Shown: positions 11,860 to 23,607 of the stretch, piece after piece
Numbering within the stretch: position 1 is the first letter of the stretch
Layout: each line of letters starts with the position of its first letter
Source of the DNA: Gyrodactylus bullatarudis
Taxonomy: Eukaryota > Platyhelminthes > Monogenea > Gyrodactylidea > Gyrodactylidae
Assembly (NCBI GenBank): GCA_012064415.1
Contig: SSNU01000245.1
Coordinates: forward strand, 1 to 64,000
Reading direction: 5' to 3'
DNA: 64,000 bases
Notes under the pieces: generated by a model
Database searches by the model: none
What the model saw: the letters and a program-made list of their open reading frames with translations, nothing else
Told to the model about the DNA's origin: nothing
Position numbers and translations under genes: made by a program

Positions 11860-12363
11860 TTAAATAATTGGATTGTTTAGAGTGTTCTCTTTCTTTGATT
11901 CTGAATAATATTTTTTTGCATGATATGATAGTAGTATCATAAAAAGAGCTGCATTCACAGAGCCCAAAATATAGAGATTTCTTTCGCCTTCTGGTTGGAA
12001 TGATTTGAAACGGAAGTTGACCAAATCCGTTTCATTAGCAGATGGATAACATGATATATTACCAAAATCTTGAAGAATCAAATTATAATATTCAAGATTT
12101 CCATTGAGATTCTTGAAGCGAAGATCTTTCGTAGATGTATTCACATCCAATGTCTCATTGATGCTGTTTAAGCTTAATACCCATTTAAAATCACCAGAAG
12201 TATCTGTTTTACAATTTATAGAACCATTTGAATTCAAAGGCTCGATTAAGTATTCATCTTTTGCATAGGAATGAAATGATAATAGAATTAGTACTCTTGC
12301 AAAAAGTAAGATCATTGAACTTGTCAGCCAACAAAACAAATACTCATCATTTCTAGTTATCAT
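11860..12363 (-). CDS. Single-pass membrane protein with one Ig-like domain
   Basis: A single-exon frame of 167 residues. Residues about 17-34 are hydrophobic (signal peptide; a downstream Met17 could be the true start). C51, W61, the DFG at 99-101 and C105 reproduce the Cys-Trp-Asp.Gly.-Cys pattern of an immunoglobulin-like fold. There are several N-x-S/T sites (NGS, NET, NTS, NIS). Residues about 131-147 are a transmembrane helix, followed by a basic cytoplasmic tail with two adjacent tyrosines. The predicted product is a small type I surface protein; its ligand and function are unknown. It is convergent with PSME3 and divergent from TRNT1, with start codons only 11 bp apart, so a shared promoter or overlapping 5' UTRs is likely. 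I recognise no named orthologue; it resembles basigin/embigin-like small Ig proteins only in layout. Confidence 0.7.
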   Translation of the reverse strand: MITRNDEYLFCWLTSSMILLFARVLILLSFHSYAKDEYLIEPLNSNGSINCKTDTSGDFKWVLSLNSINETLDVNTSTKDLRFKNLNGNLEYYNLILQDFGNISCYPSANETDLVNFRFKSFQPEGERNLYILGSVNAALFMILLSYHAKKYYSESKKENTLNNPII

Positions 12364-12374
12364 AGATTGTTTAA
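12364..12374. promoter_or_regulatory. 11-bp gap between divergent start codons
   Basis: The Ig membrane gene starts at 12363 (minus) and TRNT1 at 12375 (plus). No room exists for separate promoters, so transcription of each gene must begin inside the other's coding region, or the true starts are the internal Met codons at 12315 (minus) and 12414 (plus). No core promoter motif was identified. Confidence 0.4.
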
Positions 12375-15300
12375 ATGCTTAAAATTTTGAAAAAAATTTA
12401 TAGTTCATTAAAAATGAATCCAATCAGACTTAAATTAGGACATATCAGTGCATTAATCTCTCCAGAAATTAAATTTCTTCACAATGTCTTTACAAAGAAT
12501 AATTATAAGCTTCGAATCGCAGGCGGTGCTGTTAGAGACATAATTCTAGACAAGAATCCCGATGATATAGATTTTGCAACTGATGCATTACCTCAAGAGA
12601 TGCTGCAAATGTGTACAAAAGAAAACATACGAGTATTGAATAAAAATGGTCTCACCCATGGAACTGTGACCATGAGGATTAATGACAAAGTTAGTTTCCA
12701 ATAAATTTTTGCCTTATTAAACAATAATACAAATAATAACTTTTCAATGTATTTTATTTTAGGCCAACTTTGAAGTCACTACATTGAGAATCGACAGAAA
12801 TCCTGATGGACGACATTGTGAGGTTGAATTCACAAAGGATTGGCTAAAAGATGCCGAGAGACGCGATCTTACAATAAATGCATTATTTATCGAATTACAA
12901 CATTCAGAAAATGACGAAGATACCACTGGTCTTCTTTACGATTACTTTAATGGACAAGAAGATCTCAAGAATAAAAAGATTCGTTTCGTTAATAACCCTG
13001 CAACTCGAATAGAGGAGGATTATCTCAGAATATTCCGATATTTTCGATTCTTTGCCAGATTCACTGATTTTGATTCGGCTCACATCCATGATCCTAAAGT
13101 GCTAGAAATTATCAGTGATAGATCTGAGAATCTTAGCAATATATCAGGTGAACGTCTCTGGGTTGAAATGAAAAAGATTCTCAAATACAGAACTTGTGTT
13201 AAAGTAAGTTTCCATGAATGAAAATTTTGACACGAACTTTTGAATTAGAGTGATATTTCAAGTATGTTTTAATCATCCGGATGTGCAAAGCCAATTTCAA
13301 AAAGAACTTTTCAACGTTAAAAGGTTCCTATTAAACCATGCATTTCAAATTTTGTTTAGATATCCCAAATGGCAATTGAAAATGCCGATTTTTGAATTAG
13401 TACCAACTATTTTCAATGAATTTTTCTACTACTATCGATTAAAATCTAAATTTTGAGCAAATTTTTTAACATTTATATTCAAGAAGAAATTATAAAAATA
13501 TAAATTAAAAAAAAAAACAATTTACTCGTTTGTAGCTATAAATTTTTGGAATCTTTTCGATTCATCAATCCTATCGTAATTTTTTGAGTCAATGTCCTTT
13601 TTTCATGTTCTGATTGAATTTTCTTAATGATTTTATTCTTAAAGCACGCTTATATGAGAGAAAGAATGATCGTCGGAGTCAAGAAAAATGATGAATTCTG
13701 ACATTTCGAAAATGATATTTACTCAATGCGATTTTAAGTAAAAAATTATAAAAATATTATGTTTAAAACCTTACTTATTAGTAGCCACATTTATTATAAT
13801 ATTTTATTAACTGTGATATTCCAAAAAATAAAAACTCCTAGTGGTTTCTGCGACAGCTGTCGTATAGCATTAAAATATTGTTCGGGGGTTTTATTTTCCC
13901 CCGATGTTTTAACCAAGAAAACAAATTTTAGAAAATCAAAATCCACCTAATTTCTTTCAATTTTTGCAAATAACATTATTTTTTATTCAAAATGTAACAA
14001 AAACTATTCAAAAATCTTAATTTTGTCCTTTCTCGTAGTAAAAAATCTTGGCGCGTGTTCAAAAATTGTCGTTTTTAATCGAGGAAAAAATGCTTAGTTT
14101 TCGATCTTCAAAATGAGATTAAAGCTGGGAAAATTTGTGCTATTTAAGGTAGCTGAACAGAGATGTCCTTCTGAGCCAACTGGTGTAGATTGCATTCCAA
14201 ATATAAATGAATAAATTAAAATTTTTTTCAAGGTTCTCCCAACGATGTACGAATGTGGACTTCTCATGCAGATTGGCATAGTCGACAAAATCAATAATTT
14301 CGACGTCTACTCCGAATTAGACGAGAAAGATTTCTTTTTCTCCGATCCAGACCCTCTAACGGTTCTAGCACCAATAATTAAGTCTACAGATGTCGTCCAG
14401 TCAATGCGAAGTCGCATGAAGATTTCAAACTTTGAGTTGACCCTGTTAGAATACTTGGTTATGCATAGAAATCTGTTGAGTGACCTCTTTGAAAATGCGG
14501 ACAGTGATAAAATTATTCAACATTTCCAGGTTAGTTATCAAGAATCTTTTCTCAGATAAATAATTGTCTATTCATAACAACCCAAAGACTGTTAGAGTAG
14601 TCTACGCAGAGATAGCAAAATTTATTTTCAAAAATAGCATTTTATAGGCCGAACTGAGCAATTTTTAGTGATTTTAAATAGCTACGTTTATTTCCTATCT
14701 ACTTACTTTTTACGATTAAAAAATTTTCGAAAACGGTAAACTTTTAAATACTAATAAGGCAGACTTTTCACACCTTCTATAAACCTTCATTTCATTTCAT
14801 TTTCAAATGATTTTTTACCCTTGAGGCTCATTGCATTACATTTTCAGACGCTAAAACTTATCTCGTTAATGAAATATATAAATTTTTCCAATTTTCTATG
14901 AAATATCTAAGGTTAAAGAATATAAAAATTCGTCCAAACGGCACCAAATTTGATCTTTGAGGTGAATCATTAGATAAATTTCAATCAATAAAAAGTTTTG
15001 ATAACGAAAATTCGGCGCCATTTAGTGATTCTTTAAACTTTTCAACATCTTTTTCTTCACTTGGTTTTCAGAAATTTTTATCATATTTGGATTGAAATTC
15101 TTTATCGAATTAGGCAATGTCAGTTTCCCTCGGAATTTTTGACTCAAATCATCCAAGTAACCCGATAATACATTTGGCAATTAAAATCCAACCGAATTTA
15201 AAATCCATACAAAATACTGATCTCTAAAAGATAAGAAAGAGAATTTGGTCAAGTTTTTTTCTCCATCTGTACTATGAAAAGCAATCTGGGTATTCTTGAT

Positions 15301-16150
15301 TCAAATTGTGCTCAGAAATTTTGAAATTGGTGAAACATGATGTTATAATGAATCGTGTTGAATCATGTAATCGATAGATTAGGAATTAACAGATATTATT
15401 CTATTTATTTCAAAAATAATTGCTTATTTTTCGTCTTCGTAATGGTAGAAAACGGTAATTCCTAATTTAGAAAGTTTAAGCAGGCTTTATACCAAAAGAG
15501 TCTCATAAAATTCTTGATTAAGAACCAAGAGTTCAGTAAAAATCTAGTTTCAATCCACTAATTAGTAGGGAAAATATATAATTCGTGAATTTACTTACAA
15601 GTAGACATCCAAACAAAATAATTTTATTTTTATGTTGTACATTTGAACTCTATGTCAATCAGAGATGTCAACAGAGTCAATCAATATCAATTTAAAATTA
15701 CATTCAATACATTTCAATGATTTTTACTTTTTGAAAATACATATACTATTTCTACTCAAATCAAGTTTATTTTTTCTCCCCCAATAGGAATTCGTCATCC
15801 TCTCGACTGATTCCAAACGCATGATAACACTGAGTCAAGAGGCAATTAAACTTTACTCTGTCAGTGTTAACCAACGCAATGACCTCCTCCATAGATGGTC
15901 CTTATGGAAGATTCCAAAGTTTCCCACCAATGGCCGTAAAATCCTTGAGGCCTGGCCAAATGTTAGAAATCGCCAGTTGGCTCCCATTCTCAACTACCTC
16001 AAACAAATCTGGGTCCAGTCTGACTTTAATCTCACCGAGGATGATCTCCTGAATGAGTCTATCTATTTGGAAATTGTCGAAAAGAAAATTATCAACATTG
16101 AGACGAGTCCTGAAATCAAACGAAAGAAAATCAACAATAATGAAGACTAA
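12375..16150 (+). CDS. TRNT1: CCA tRNA nucleotidyltransferase 1
   Basis: Adds the 3' CCA to tRNAs without a nucleic acid template, in mitochondria and the nucleus/cytosol. Exons: 12375-12689, 12763-13203, 14233-14529, 15788-16150, all phase 0; 471 residues. Class II nucleotidyltransferase motifs are intact: AGGAVRD (about residue 48) and DDIDFATD (about 62) carrying the metal-binding Asp pair, [22 protein letters not shown] (about 135; nucleotide-selecting motif region), then [17 protein letters not shown] (about 188; neck). Exons 3 and 4 carry the body and tail, ending in a lysine/asparagine-rich extension beyond the usual C-terminus. The first 13 residues ([13 protein letters not shown]) are basic and amphipathic and look like a mitochondrial presequence. 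A second Met at 12414 could start the cytosolic form, the usual dual-targeting scheme of this enzyme. Intron 2 is 1,029 bp and intron 3 is 1,258 bp. Confidence 0.93.
13850..13902. other. Two perfect small palindromes in TRNT1 intron 2
   Basis: The first is cgacagctgtcg near 13850-13861, a 12-bp perfect palindrome. The second, about 20 bp later, is a 7-bp stem (tcggggg ... cccccga) with a 9-nt AT loop. They stand out as a GC patch in an AT-rich intron. No function is known. Confidence 0.4.
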
Positions 16151-19100
16151 AAGGTCATATTCCCAATAGAGATTTTTTTTCTATCAAAATTATCAAAAAT
16201 TTATTTGTCTAACAATAAAATACCAATTTTTTGTTATTTGCAGCTTTCGTTTTGCATAATTTGTAAAAAAGTGGCCATTTTGATGAAATTTTGAGAAATG
16301 TAACATTTGGTCTTTATATCTTATTTCTACTTTTCTGAATTGTGTATCTTCCGGGGATACTTGAAAGTCTTCCAGAGATTGTAACAGATGGATATTTGGT
16401 TAGGCTAGAAATACATTCTTCTATTACACCTTGTAAAAACATGGCTTTCGCTAACATACCCGAAACAAGAATTTTTTTCAGAATCAGATCACTTACATGT
16501 CAATAAAGTACATTTATATGGTTGACAGAGGTTTTATTCATTCTTAGTCATGTCTGATTTACCAAACATTTGTGCTTCAAGTTTAATTTTCACCCTTATT
16601 TCTCTTTTAATATTTCTACTCAGAATTACGACCTTCAATGGATAATTGTACATCTGTCGTAATTAACAGAATAATTCGTCAAAGCAATAAAATCTGTCAT
16701 ACTAATTAGGTTCTCTAATTTCTTCCCTCTCGTGTGTCTGTTGGTGTCACCTTAGCAATACTGGTCTCAAGCAGGTTCTTCTCTTCTTGGCAGGTTGATT
16801 CTTAAGAAGTAAAAAAAAGGATTGATTGATCATAGTTCTTACTTTAAATAAGTGTCTTTTCGCAACTCATTTAAAAAAAGAACATCTGTCATCTTTCTCT
16901 GTATGCTGGCATTCTGTCACTGATTAGTTGACGCCCTCGACAACAAAACCTATTTTTACCTTTCCAATCAAATGTAAATCTCAAATATCAACTTAATCAT
17001 CAATCAGACTGTTTTACTCGTTAAAATTTTAAACGTCTTGGGATTTTCATCAAAAATTTGTTGAATAAAAATGAAATTCCCATTTACTTACGAGTAGATA
17101 AAAACAGAATTTTACTGTGTTCTCATTTATTTCCTCAAATTTTAGACTTTTCGGCCTTCTTGGCATTCGTTTAGTCTAAATCGTAAATTTGATTGTTGCT
17201 TAGATTTGCATCAGTAAATAAGAATTGCCAACTTTACTCCTAAAACGATTCTAAATGAAACTCTTTGGAAAGTCAATTTCCTATTTAGTTTTTCATCTAC
17301 TAATGAGTAGATGAAAACTTGATATCAATAATCTTGGTTATTTTATCGAAATTTTCGTATTTGTCGAGACCTGCCTATTAACTGAGAATTTTGAATAATC
17401 AAAAGGATTAAACAGTTAGAAAATTCACTCTTATTTTGATTCAACGATACTTGCAAGTAGACAGAACTCCCAGCTACGTTATGAGAGAACTGAACTTTTT
17501 GGCGAAGTGGAAAAGGACTACTACTATGAGATAAAAAGGAAAAATTGGAGAGAGAGAGAGAGAGAGAGAGATATATAAAGAAGGTTATTATTGCATAATT
17601 GCTTCTATACTGTTTTTAATATGTGGGAGAAAAAAATTTATCGGTACAATGGTAAAAGATAGAGTAAAGGGAAAATTAGTCTTGGTTTTTATATTTTACT
17701 CTCTCTATCTCTCTGTGAAAGGGGGAAAGAATTATTCTCACAATCAAACGAGGAGTACGTCGTACACACAAGGCAGCAAAACTAGGGAAATGCTTCAGGG
17801 AGAGAAGAGAATTTATCACATGATATGTTTGTCTGTCAGAATGTTTTTGTGCGTTCTTTTTTTTTTAATATTCATATGACTCATTCATCATGCAATCTTT
17901 ATGTAGTACGTACATGCGTATATTTGTAGATAGAATATATATAAATAATAGTAGCATATATAAAAGATGTACATTGTACAATTAAGATACGCACGCTTAA
18001 AATTACGATTTCCCCCTTTTACGTCCTCTCTCAATTCTCAATGTATCCCAACACAAGGGGTCATTATGAAAAATTGTGATCCCCCTTTTTACAGTCCTTC
18101 TTTTTGTTTACATAAGAAGAATATCAAGTCAACCTATGGACATTGTTTTGATAGGTTAGTTTTTGTTTCTCAATGAAATTTTACTACTACATCTTTCATT
18201 TGAAGAGTTCTTGATTAATTTATTTCATACGTATATTCTATTTAATTTGGGGGTTATTATGCATGTATTTCGGAATAAAAACAAATTCTACACAGCATAT
18301 GTTTCGTTATCGTTAAATGGAATGAGGGACGCGCGCTATTTCATCTGCATATTCCAGTATAATATCCACCTCTAAATCTTTACATACTTTTTTTCTTTGT
18401 GTATGTACACACAGCATACGGTGAAGGAAGGAGAGATAAAATATTCATTTGTGCGTATGTATACACACACTCTCACTCGTATTTGTACATACTACGCATT
18501 GTTGTTAGAATTATTATAATCAATACTTTTTATTTTGCCGGAAAGACCATGTATGCGTTTCACAATGTGTATCTTACGCTCAATTGAGTAATTATACATT
18601 CTTTTTCTGTCTAATTCTCTCTCTCTCTCGCTCTCTATACATAATGAGAGAGCTGTGTGTATAATTTATTTATTTTTCTTCACCATAAATACACACAAAA
18701 TATGTACACACTAACGCACATAGAATATGAAAAAAATCATTCAAATCAATCTACCCCCTTTTTCTTTATTATTACAACTATCCATAATTCTACATACTAA
18801 AGGTATACAAGTTGTATACAATAGTCTATATATGCTAAATCTATTCCCTATTGTACAAAAGTATCAATGTTGGAAGTATAGAAATGGATTTTTTTATTTA
18901 AAACGCTGGTCTCTTTATATCGCGTTTAAAGGAATGACTCATTGAAATATTTTTTATTTTTCCAAAAGATTATTATTACGTTAGAAAAAAGAGTTATTTT
19001 TGTGTAAAATAATCAGCAAAGTGTAGTATGCTTCTGACAAAGTTATCTCTCTCCCCTCTGTGTATTCCAAATCCAGGGAAAAACCCAATTATTTTACATT

Positions 19101-19762
19101 AATTCGGAATTTACTCTCTTTTTAAATTCTAATTTAATGAGTCGACTTTTTCATTGAGATGGATGAAAAGTTGAAAATGAAAAAATAAATATCTTGCACA
19201 ATGAACCAACTTGGCTATTGATAAAGTTAATGCGCTAATTACCAAAAGTGCCTGTCTGACTAACAATCAAAATTCTACAATTCATTACGATTCTATACAT
19301 TTGCTTCAAGTGTGTGTGTGTGTGTTTGTACTCTCTCTCCCTTCAATAGATTTAATATTTTTCATATTCTTGAATGAAATGAAAATAAAAACGTAGATAT
19401 ATACGCATACAAACACTATCAACGTATCTATCTTGTGTTTACGCAGTCCTGACATGAATTAAATATATGCGTATATGCATGAATCTCTTGGTATAGGTGT
19501 AATTATATGTCTCTCTCACGCTCCTTAATACACTATGTACTCTTTTGTATATGTTAGCATGCTTGTTTAGTGATAATGCTTTTTTCGACCAATCAAATTT
19601 CTTCATTTCTGCTTGTTACTTGAACATAGGTGAAGCAACGTCGCTGTAATATTATTTTTCATTTAATCTAGCCAAGCTCAAACTCGCTGTCTCTTGCTCT
19701 CCCAATAGCTTTGTATAGGCAAGCTCCATCTTTAAATTTATTTGACAATAAGCAGGAGAACT
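16151..19762. other. Intergenic region rich in simple repeats, upstream of the chromatin gene
   Basis: No gene is supported. (GA)n lies at about 17550-17572, CT-rich runs at about 18610-18640, CA and TG runs at about 18465-18475 and 19308-19325, and many TATATA/GTATAC motifs at 17900-19500. Several short open frames exist but have low-complexity compositions. Part of this must hold the promoter and 5' UTR of the following gene, and ttgacaataag|cag just before its ATG may be an acceptor. A spliced leader exon further upstream is possible. Confidence 0.5.
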
Positions 19763-22700
19763 ATGAACCATTCTAGTCCACATGGTAATGGATTATTGAA
19801 CTGTACTACTGGAAAGCCACTATCAATGTTGACCACGCCAACATTTGTCGCTTTAAATGCTAACCAAACTGCCAATAATATCTTGCAGAATCTACAGAAT
19901 TCTGCTACCAATCATCAGACATCATTTTTCACGACAAATCCTTCCTTTATGACAACTCAGCCAACAGCTGGCCCACAATTATTCCAACACCAGCCTGGCC
20001 CGAATAATTCGACCAATGGGACACGTCCGACGAATGCTTTTAATCCAGCCTCCTTAGGGAATCTTTTACCCTATGGTTTAGCACCACAATTTACACAAAA
20101 TCAAGTTTCATTTAATGGGCAGAATGGCCCTAACCATCCGACACTCCTTTTTACTTCACCGGCTTCACAGCATTCCACCTTTTCTCCAATTAACTTGGCA
20201 AATTTAGCCGCTTCCTTTGCCAATGGTAATAAACAAACAGTGTCCAGCTCCTCGCCAGTAGTTACTACTCCTTCCAATCCGATCAACTCGACAGGTCTCA
20301 CTTTTACCCCTAAATTAAATACAAGCAATCTTCCTATTTTATTACCAGCCCAAGGGACCCTTCCATTTCTCTCGACATCAGGCAGTAATCAAAATGTTTC
20401 CTCACCTAATCCGCCTCAGAATTTGAGTGTAAACCCGAAATTAAGTCCAATGATTAATAATGCATCGAGTATGACGTCATCATCCCAGGATAATAACCCA
20501 AAGAGTGTCAAATCCGAAGACCTACGAAGTGAAATCAAAGAAGAATCCCCCGGTCCTGTCCAATCTATACCAAATCAAGGGAGTACTACAGTAAAATTGG
20601 AGGAAATTAAACCTAAACCTTTTGTCATCCCTCCTGTGACAAAGACTGAGGAAAGACCTCCAGCTACACATCGATTCACGAGTAAAATTGAAGATGATCC
20701 CGAAGAGGTGCTTAAATACAGTGAGGAAATTTTAGAAAAGTCTGAATATTTCAAGAATAGAGTCTTGGAATGCATTGATAAGTTGAAAGAACGCAAAGCT
20801 AGACCTGACATGGAACGTATCGGATGTCTCATGAAGCGCCAATTTAACATTCCCCACAAAGTCACTCATAAATGCCTCGAGAGACTGGCCGAGGTTGGCT
20901 CTATCGTATGTGTCGACTACAAAGGTCACATTAGCTATAGAAATCCAGCTAAATGGAGAAGAACCAGTATTAGCAATGGTGTAACAAATCCTACTCATAT
21001 TAGCAAACTATTAGTTGACTCTGTCAGGAATTTATGTGAAAAGCACAAAAACTCTCATATAACCGATGCCAATGGCATGTTATTACCTCCTCCAACTGCA
21101 TTTACTCTCACAGAAATTGAACATATGCTCTTAACAATGGAAAAGATACCACAAGATCCCAACGAATGCAGCAGCCCAGAAGAGTTTAGTGAACAAAGAC
21201 GAAACTTTTACGATCAATTCATGCCATCATTGCGACTCTGTGTTGAGAGGGAAGTCCTCACCGGTGGTCTAAATAAAAATATTGAAGGGAAATATATTGT
21301 CGATGAATCCGGTGACAAGAAAAGAGCATATGCTGCCCTGTTATTCAATAAAAAATCCATTCCAAAGTCCATGCTTGGCAGACCAAGGAATTCAATGATC
21401 TCTCGACCTCCTCTCAAAACTTACGGACCTCATCTGCCCAGCTCAAATAATGTGACAAATCCCAATTTCAATATGAAGCCAATTGCTAGTAAGCCACCTA
21501 TATCAGGTTCAAACAACACTCAGTCTACAACGAATAACCTAGTGTTTGTCACACCAAAAGATTCCTCTGTTGGTAGTACTAATGGAAAATCAACTGTCGG
21601 TCCCTCCAAACGTGGTCGTCCTACTAATAAAATGCGAGCAAAAATGCAAGAAGAAAATGGTGTAACAGAAAACGTGAGTAAAATTCTAATCATTCATTCA
21701 TTTCTTACAATAAAGTCTATCTTGATTTTCATTGGTTCACTTCTCAACCAATAGAAATTAACTTTGTCTGAATCATAAAATCATTAGTCTAAACAAATTC
21801 TTTTCATTGCAGAAAATCAAACCAATTTTGCCAAACACATGTCATTCCAATTCTACTGTTTTTACAACTTTGTCGATAAATCCCAATGGAATATACCAAC
21901 CCACGTTTTTCCAGAAACCAATCAATCCAGGCACTCCCCAGCAGGTTTTAACTTCCAATGGAACCGATTCTACTCCAAATTTGCCAAAAACAATTCCACC
22001 CTTCATTCCCAACTCGAGTCAAAAATGCTTCAAGTGCAATGAAAATTTCAAGGATGGCGAGGAACCCTTTACAGCTCTTCAGTGTATGGACTGTAAAAAT
22101 AATGCACACGCTGTCTGTCTCGATTTCTGGCCTGAACTGAGTAAAAGAGCCTCCGAATGTGGATGGCAATGTCCCGATTGTAAAAGTTGCATTATTTGCC
22201 GCAATAAAAACCAAGTGAGTATTTCATTTTCCTTGAAAGCATGCCAACTTTTTGTGATTAAGTGTCTTATTTCTTTCAGGACAACTTGAAAATCTGCGAT
22301 AACTGTGATCAGGCTTTTCATCCTCTTTGTCATCAGCCAATGCCGATTAGTGAAACTGATCCCTCCAGTGCTTGGGTCTGTAGTCTATGCTTGAATGCAG
22401 GTTTTACTCTAGATGTGACATCACAGCAAAATACCTCAAAGACAACTGAAACTGTTGAAAAGGTCGAATGTACCTCAGATAAGGAAAATAATTATCCCGT
22501 CATCCATTCAGTTATGCCCAATTGCGGTAGTTCAACTACAGAACCTGAAGTTGTCTGCAAAAAGAGATCTAGTGCCCCACTTACCGAGACCAAAGCCAAT
22601 GATTTAAACGAAACAGAGAAACCCTCGCCAGCAAAATTACCCAAAATTGAACCTGAAGTTGTTGTTAAGAAAGAGGAAGAAACTTTTGAACTGCCAAATG

Positions 22701-22909
22701 AGGTTAATAAGTGGAGTGTCAAACATGTTCATTCCTGGCTACAAACTCAAGGCTATCCAAAGGAAGCCGAAAGCTTTTGCAATGAAGAAATTGATGGCGC
22801 CTGTCTTCTTCTTATGAAGAAAATGGACATTCTCACAGATCTGGGAATTAAACTTGGACCTGCTGTGAAAATCTTTGAAAAAATCAAATCCCTTCAAACA
22901 GCCAGATGA
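19763..22909 (+). CDS. Chromatin protein: SAMD1/KAT6-type winged helix, AT-hook, double PHD finger, SAM domain
   Basis: Exons: 19763-21673, 21813-22214, 22280-22909; 980 residues. Order: a Asn/Ser/Pro/Gln-rich N-terminus (1-300); a winged helix at about 325-400 (LECIDKLKERKARPDMERIG ... KWRR) of the type shared by SAMD1 and KAT6, which in those proteins binds unmethylated CpG DNA; a second helical segment at about 410-515 that may be another winged helix; an AT-hook (KRGRPTNK, about 615); a double PHD finger at about 708-805 with both zinc clusters intact (CFKC ... CMDC ... CPDC ... CIIC ... CDNC ... CSLC) like the H3-reading DPF of KAT6 and DPF/PHF10; and a C-terminal SAM domain (about 909-980). 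No MYST acetyltransferase domain follows before the TGA. Likely a nuclear DNA- and histone-binding adaptor that polymerises or partners through SAM. The start is the first in-frame ATG; the open frame continues upstream without ATG. Confidence 0.85.
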
Positions 22910-23069
22910 ATTATAAAGAGAATTAAAAGAACTTTGTGATACATTGCAACGGATGTAAAATTAGAATTGTTTTTTCACTTATAATAAATGCCCTTATATA
23001 TATTATAAATATCTATACAAATTTGACATACATATCTAATTTTGATTAATAAATTACTTTTCAATTTAT

Positions 23070-23607
23070 TCAATCAGACTTGTATTTTATTCGTTGACCC
23101 CTGATCATTGCCTTGATGACAAAGAGAGATATGAAAAATTCTAGAATAAGGAATATTAACAATATTGAATTGAGAACATATTCAATAGATTTCTTGAATG
23201 ATGGATTGAATAGGAGATACATTACAGAGGGTATTTGTACAAGTAAAGTCAGAATCCATGATGCAGTTAATTCTGGAACCTTTTCAGACAAGTTGCCCAT
23301 GCTGCTAAAGTAAAGCCGTAGGGCTTCAATACCAGATATTAAGATGATAAGAGCTATATTGATAACTTTGTAGATTTCATCTAATGTTTGGAATTTAGCA
23401 AATAAAGCAGTGCTATTTGAGATAATCCAAAAAGGGAAAAACAACATATTATAATATGTTAACATTTGTAGAGGCAAAGATGTTCGAACTTCGACGACTA
23501 ACCTATTAAATGAGAATTAATTTACGTTTGAATAATGTCCCATCATTGAGAGTATCTTGAGGAGTATTCTGATCGCTGAAAAGATCTTCAACATCAAAGT
23601 CATCCAT
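23070..23607 (-). CDS. TMEM17: Transmembrane protein 17 (ciliary transition zone)
   Basis: Exons on the minus strand: 23607-23526 and 23497-23070; 169 residues. TMEM17 is a four-helix protein of the tectonic/B9 complex at the ciliary transition zone, which gates membrane protein entry into cilia. Family hallmarks: SLPLQMLTYYNMLFFPFW at the first helix, IEALRLYFSSMGNLSEKVPE between helices 2 and 3, then two further helices and a short basic tail; the vertebrate C-terminal extension is shortened. Exon 1 encodes an acidic N-terminus (MDDFDVEDLFSDQ). Joining it needs a 28-nt intron (23525-23498, gtaaat...ggttag, phase 1), because reading straight through meets a stop. The resulting N-terminal length fits the family. 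It is convergent with the chromatin gene, whose stop is 160 bp away. Confidence 0.85.

Noticed and set aside
13250..13456. Open frame inside TRNT1 intron 2 as a possible extra exon
   Set aside because: Exon 2 (ending 13203) and exon 3 (starting 14233) join in phase with continuous family similarity, so no intervening exon is needed.
17649..17879. 76-codon open frame upstream of the chromatin gene
   Set aside because: Low-complexity composition in a microsatellite-rich stretch, no family resemblance, no splice context.
19742..19762. Earlier start for the chromatin gene at TTG 19742
   Set aside because: TTG is not a usual eukaryotic start and the first ATG in frame is at 19763; the upstream codons are more likely 5' UTR or the tail of a leader exon.
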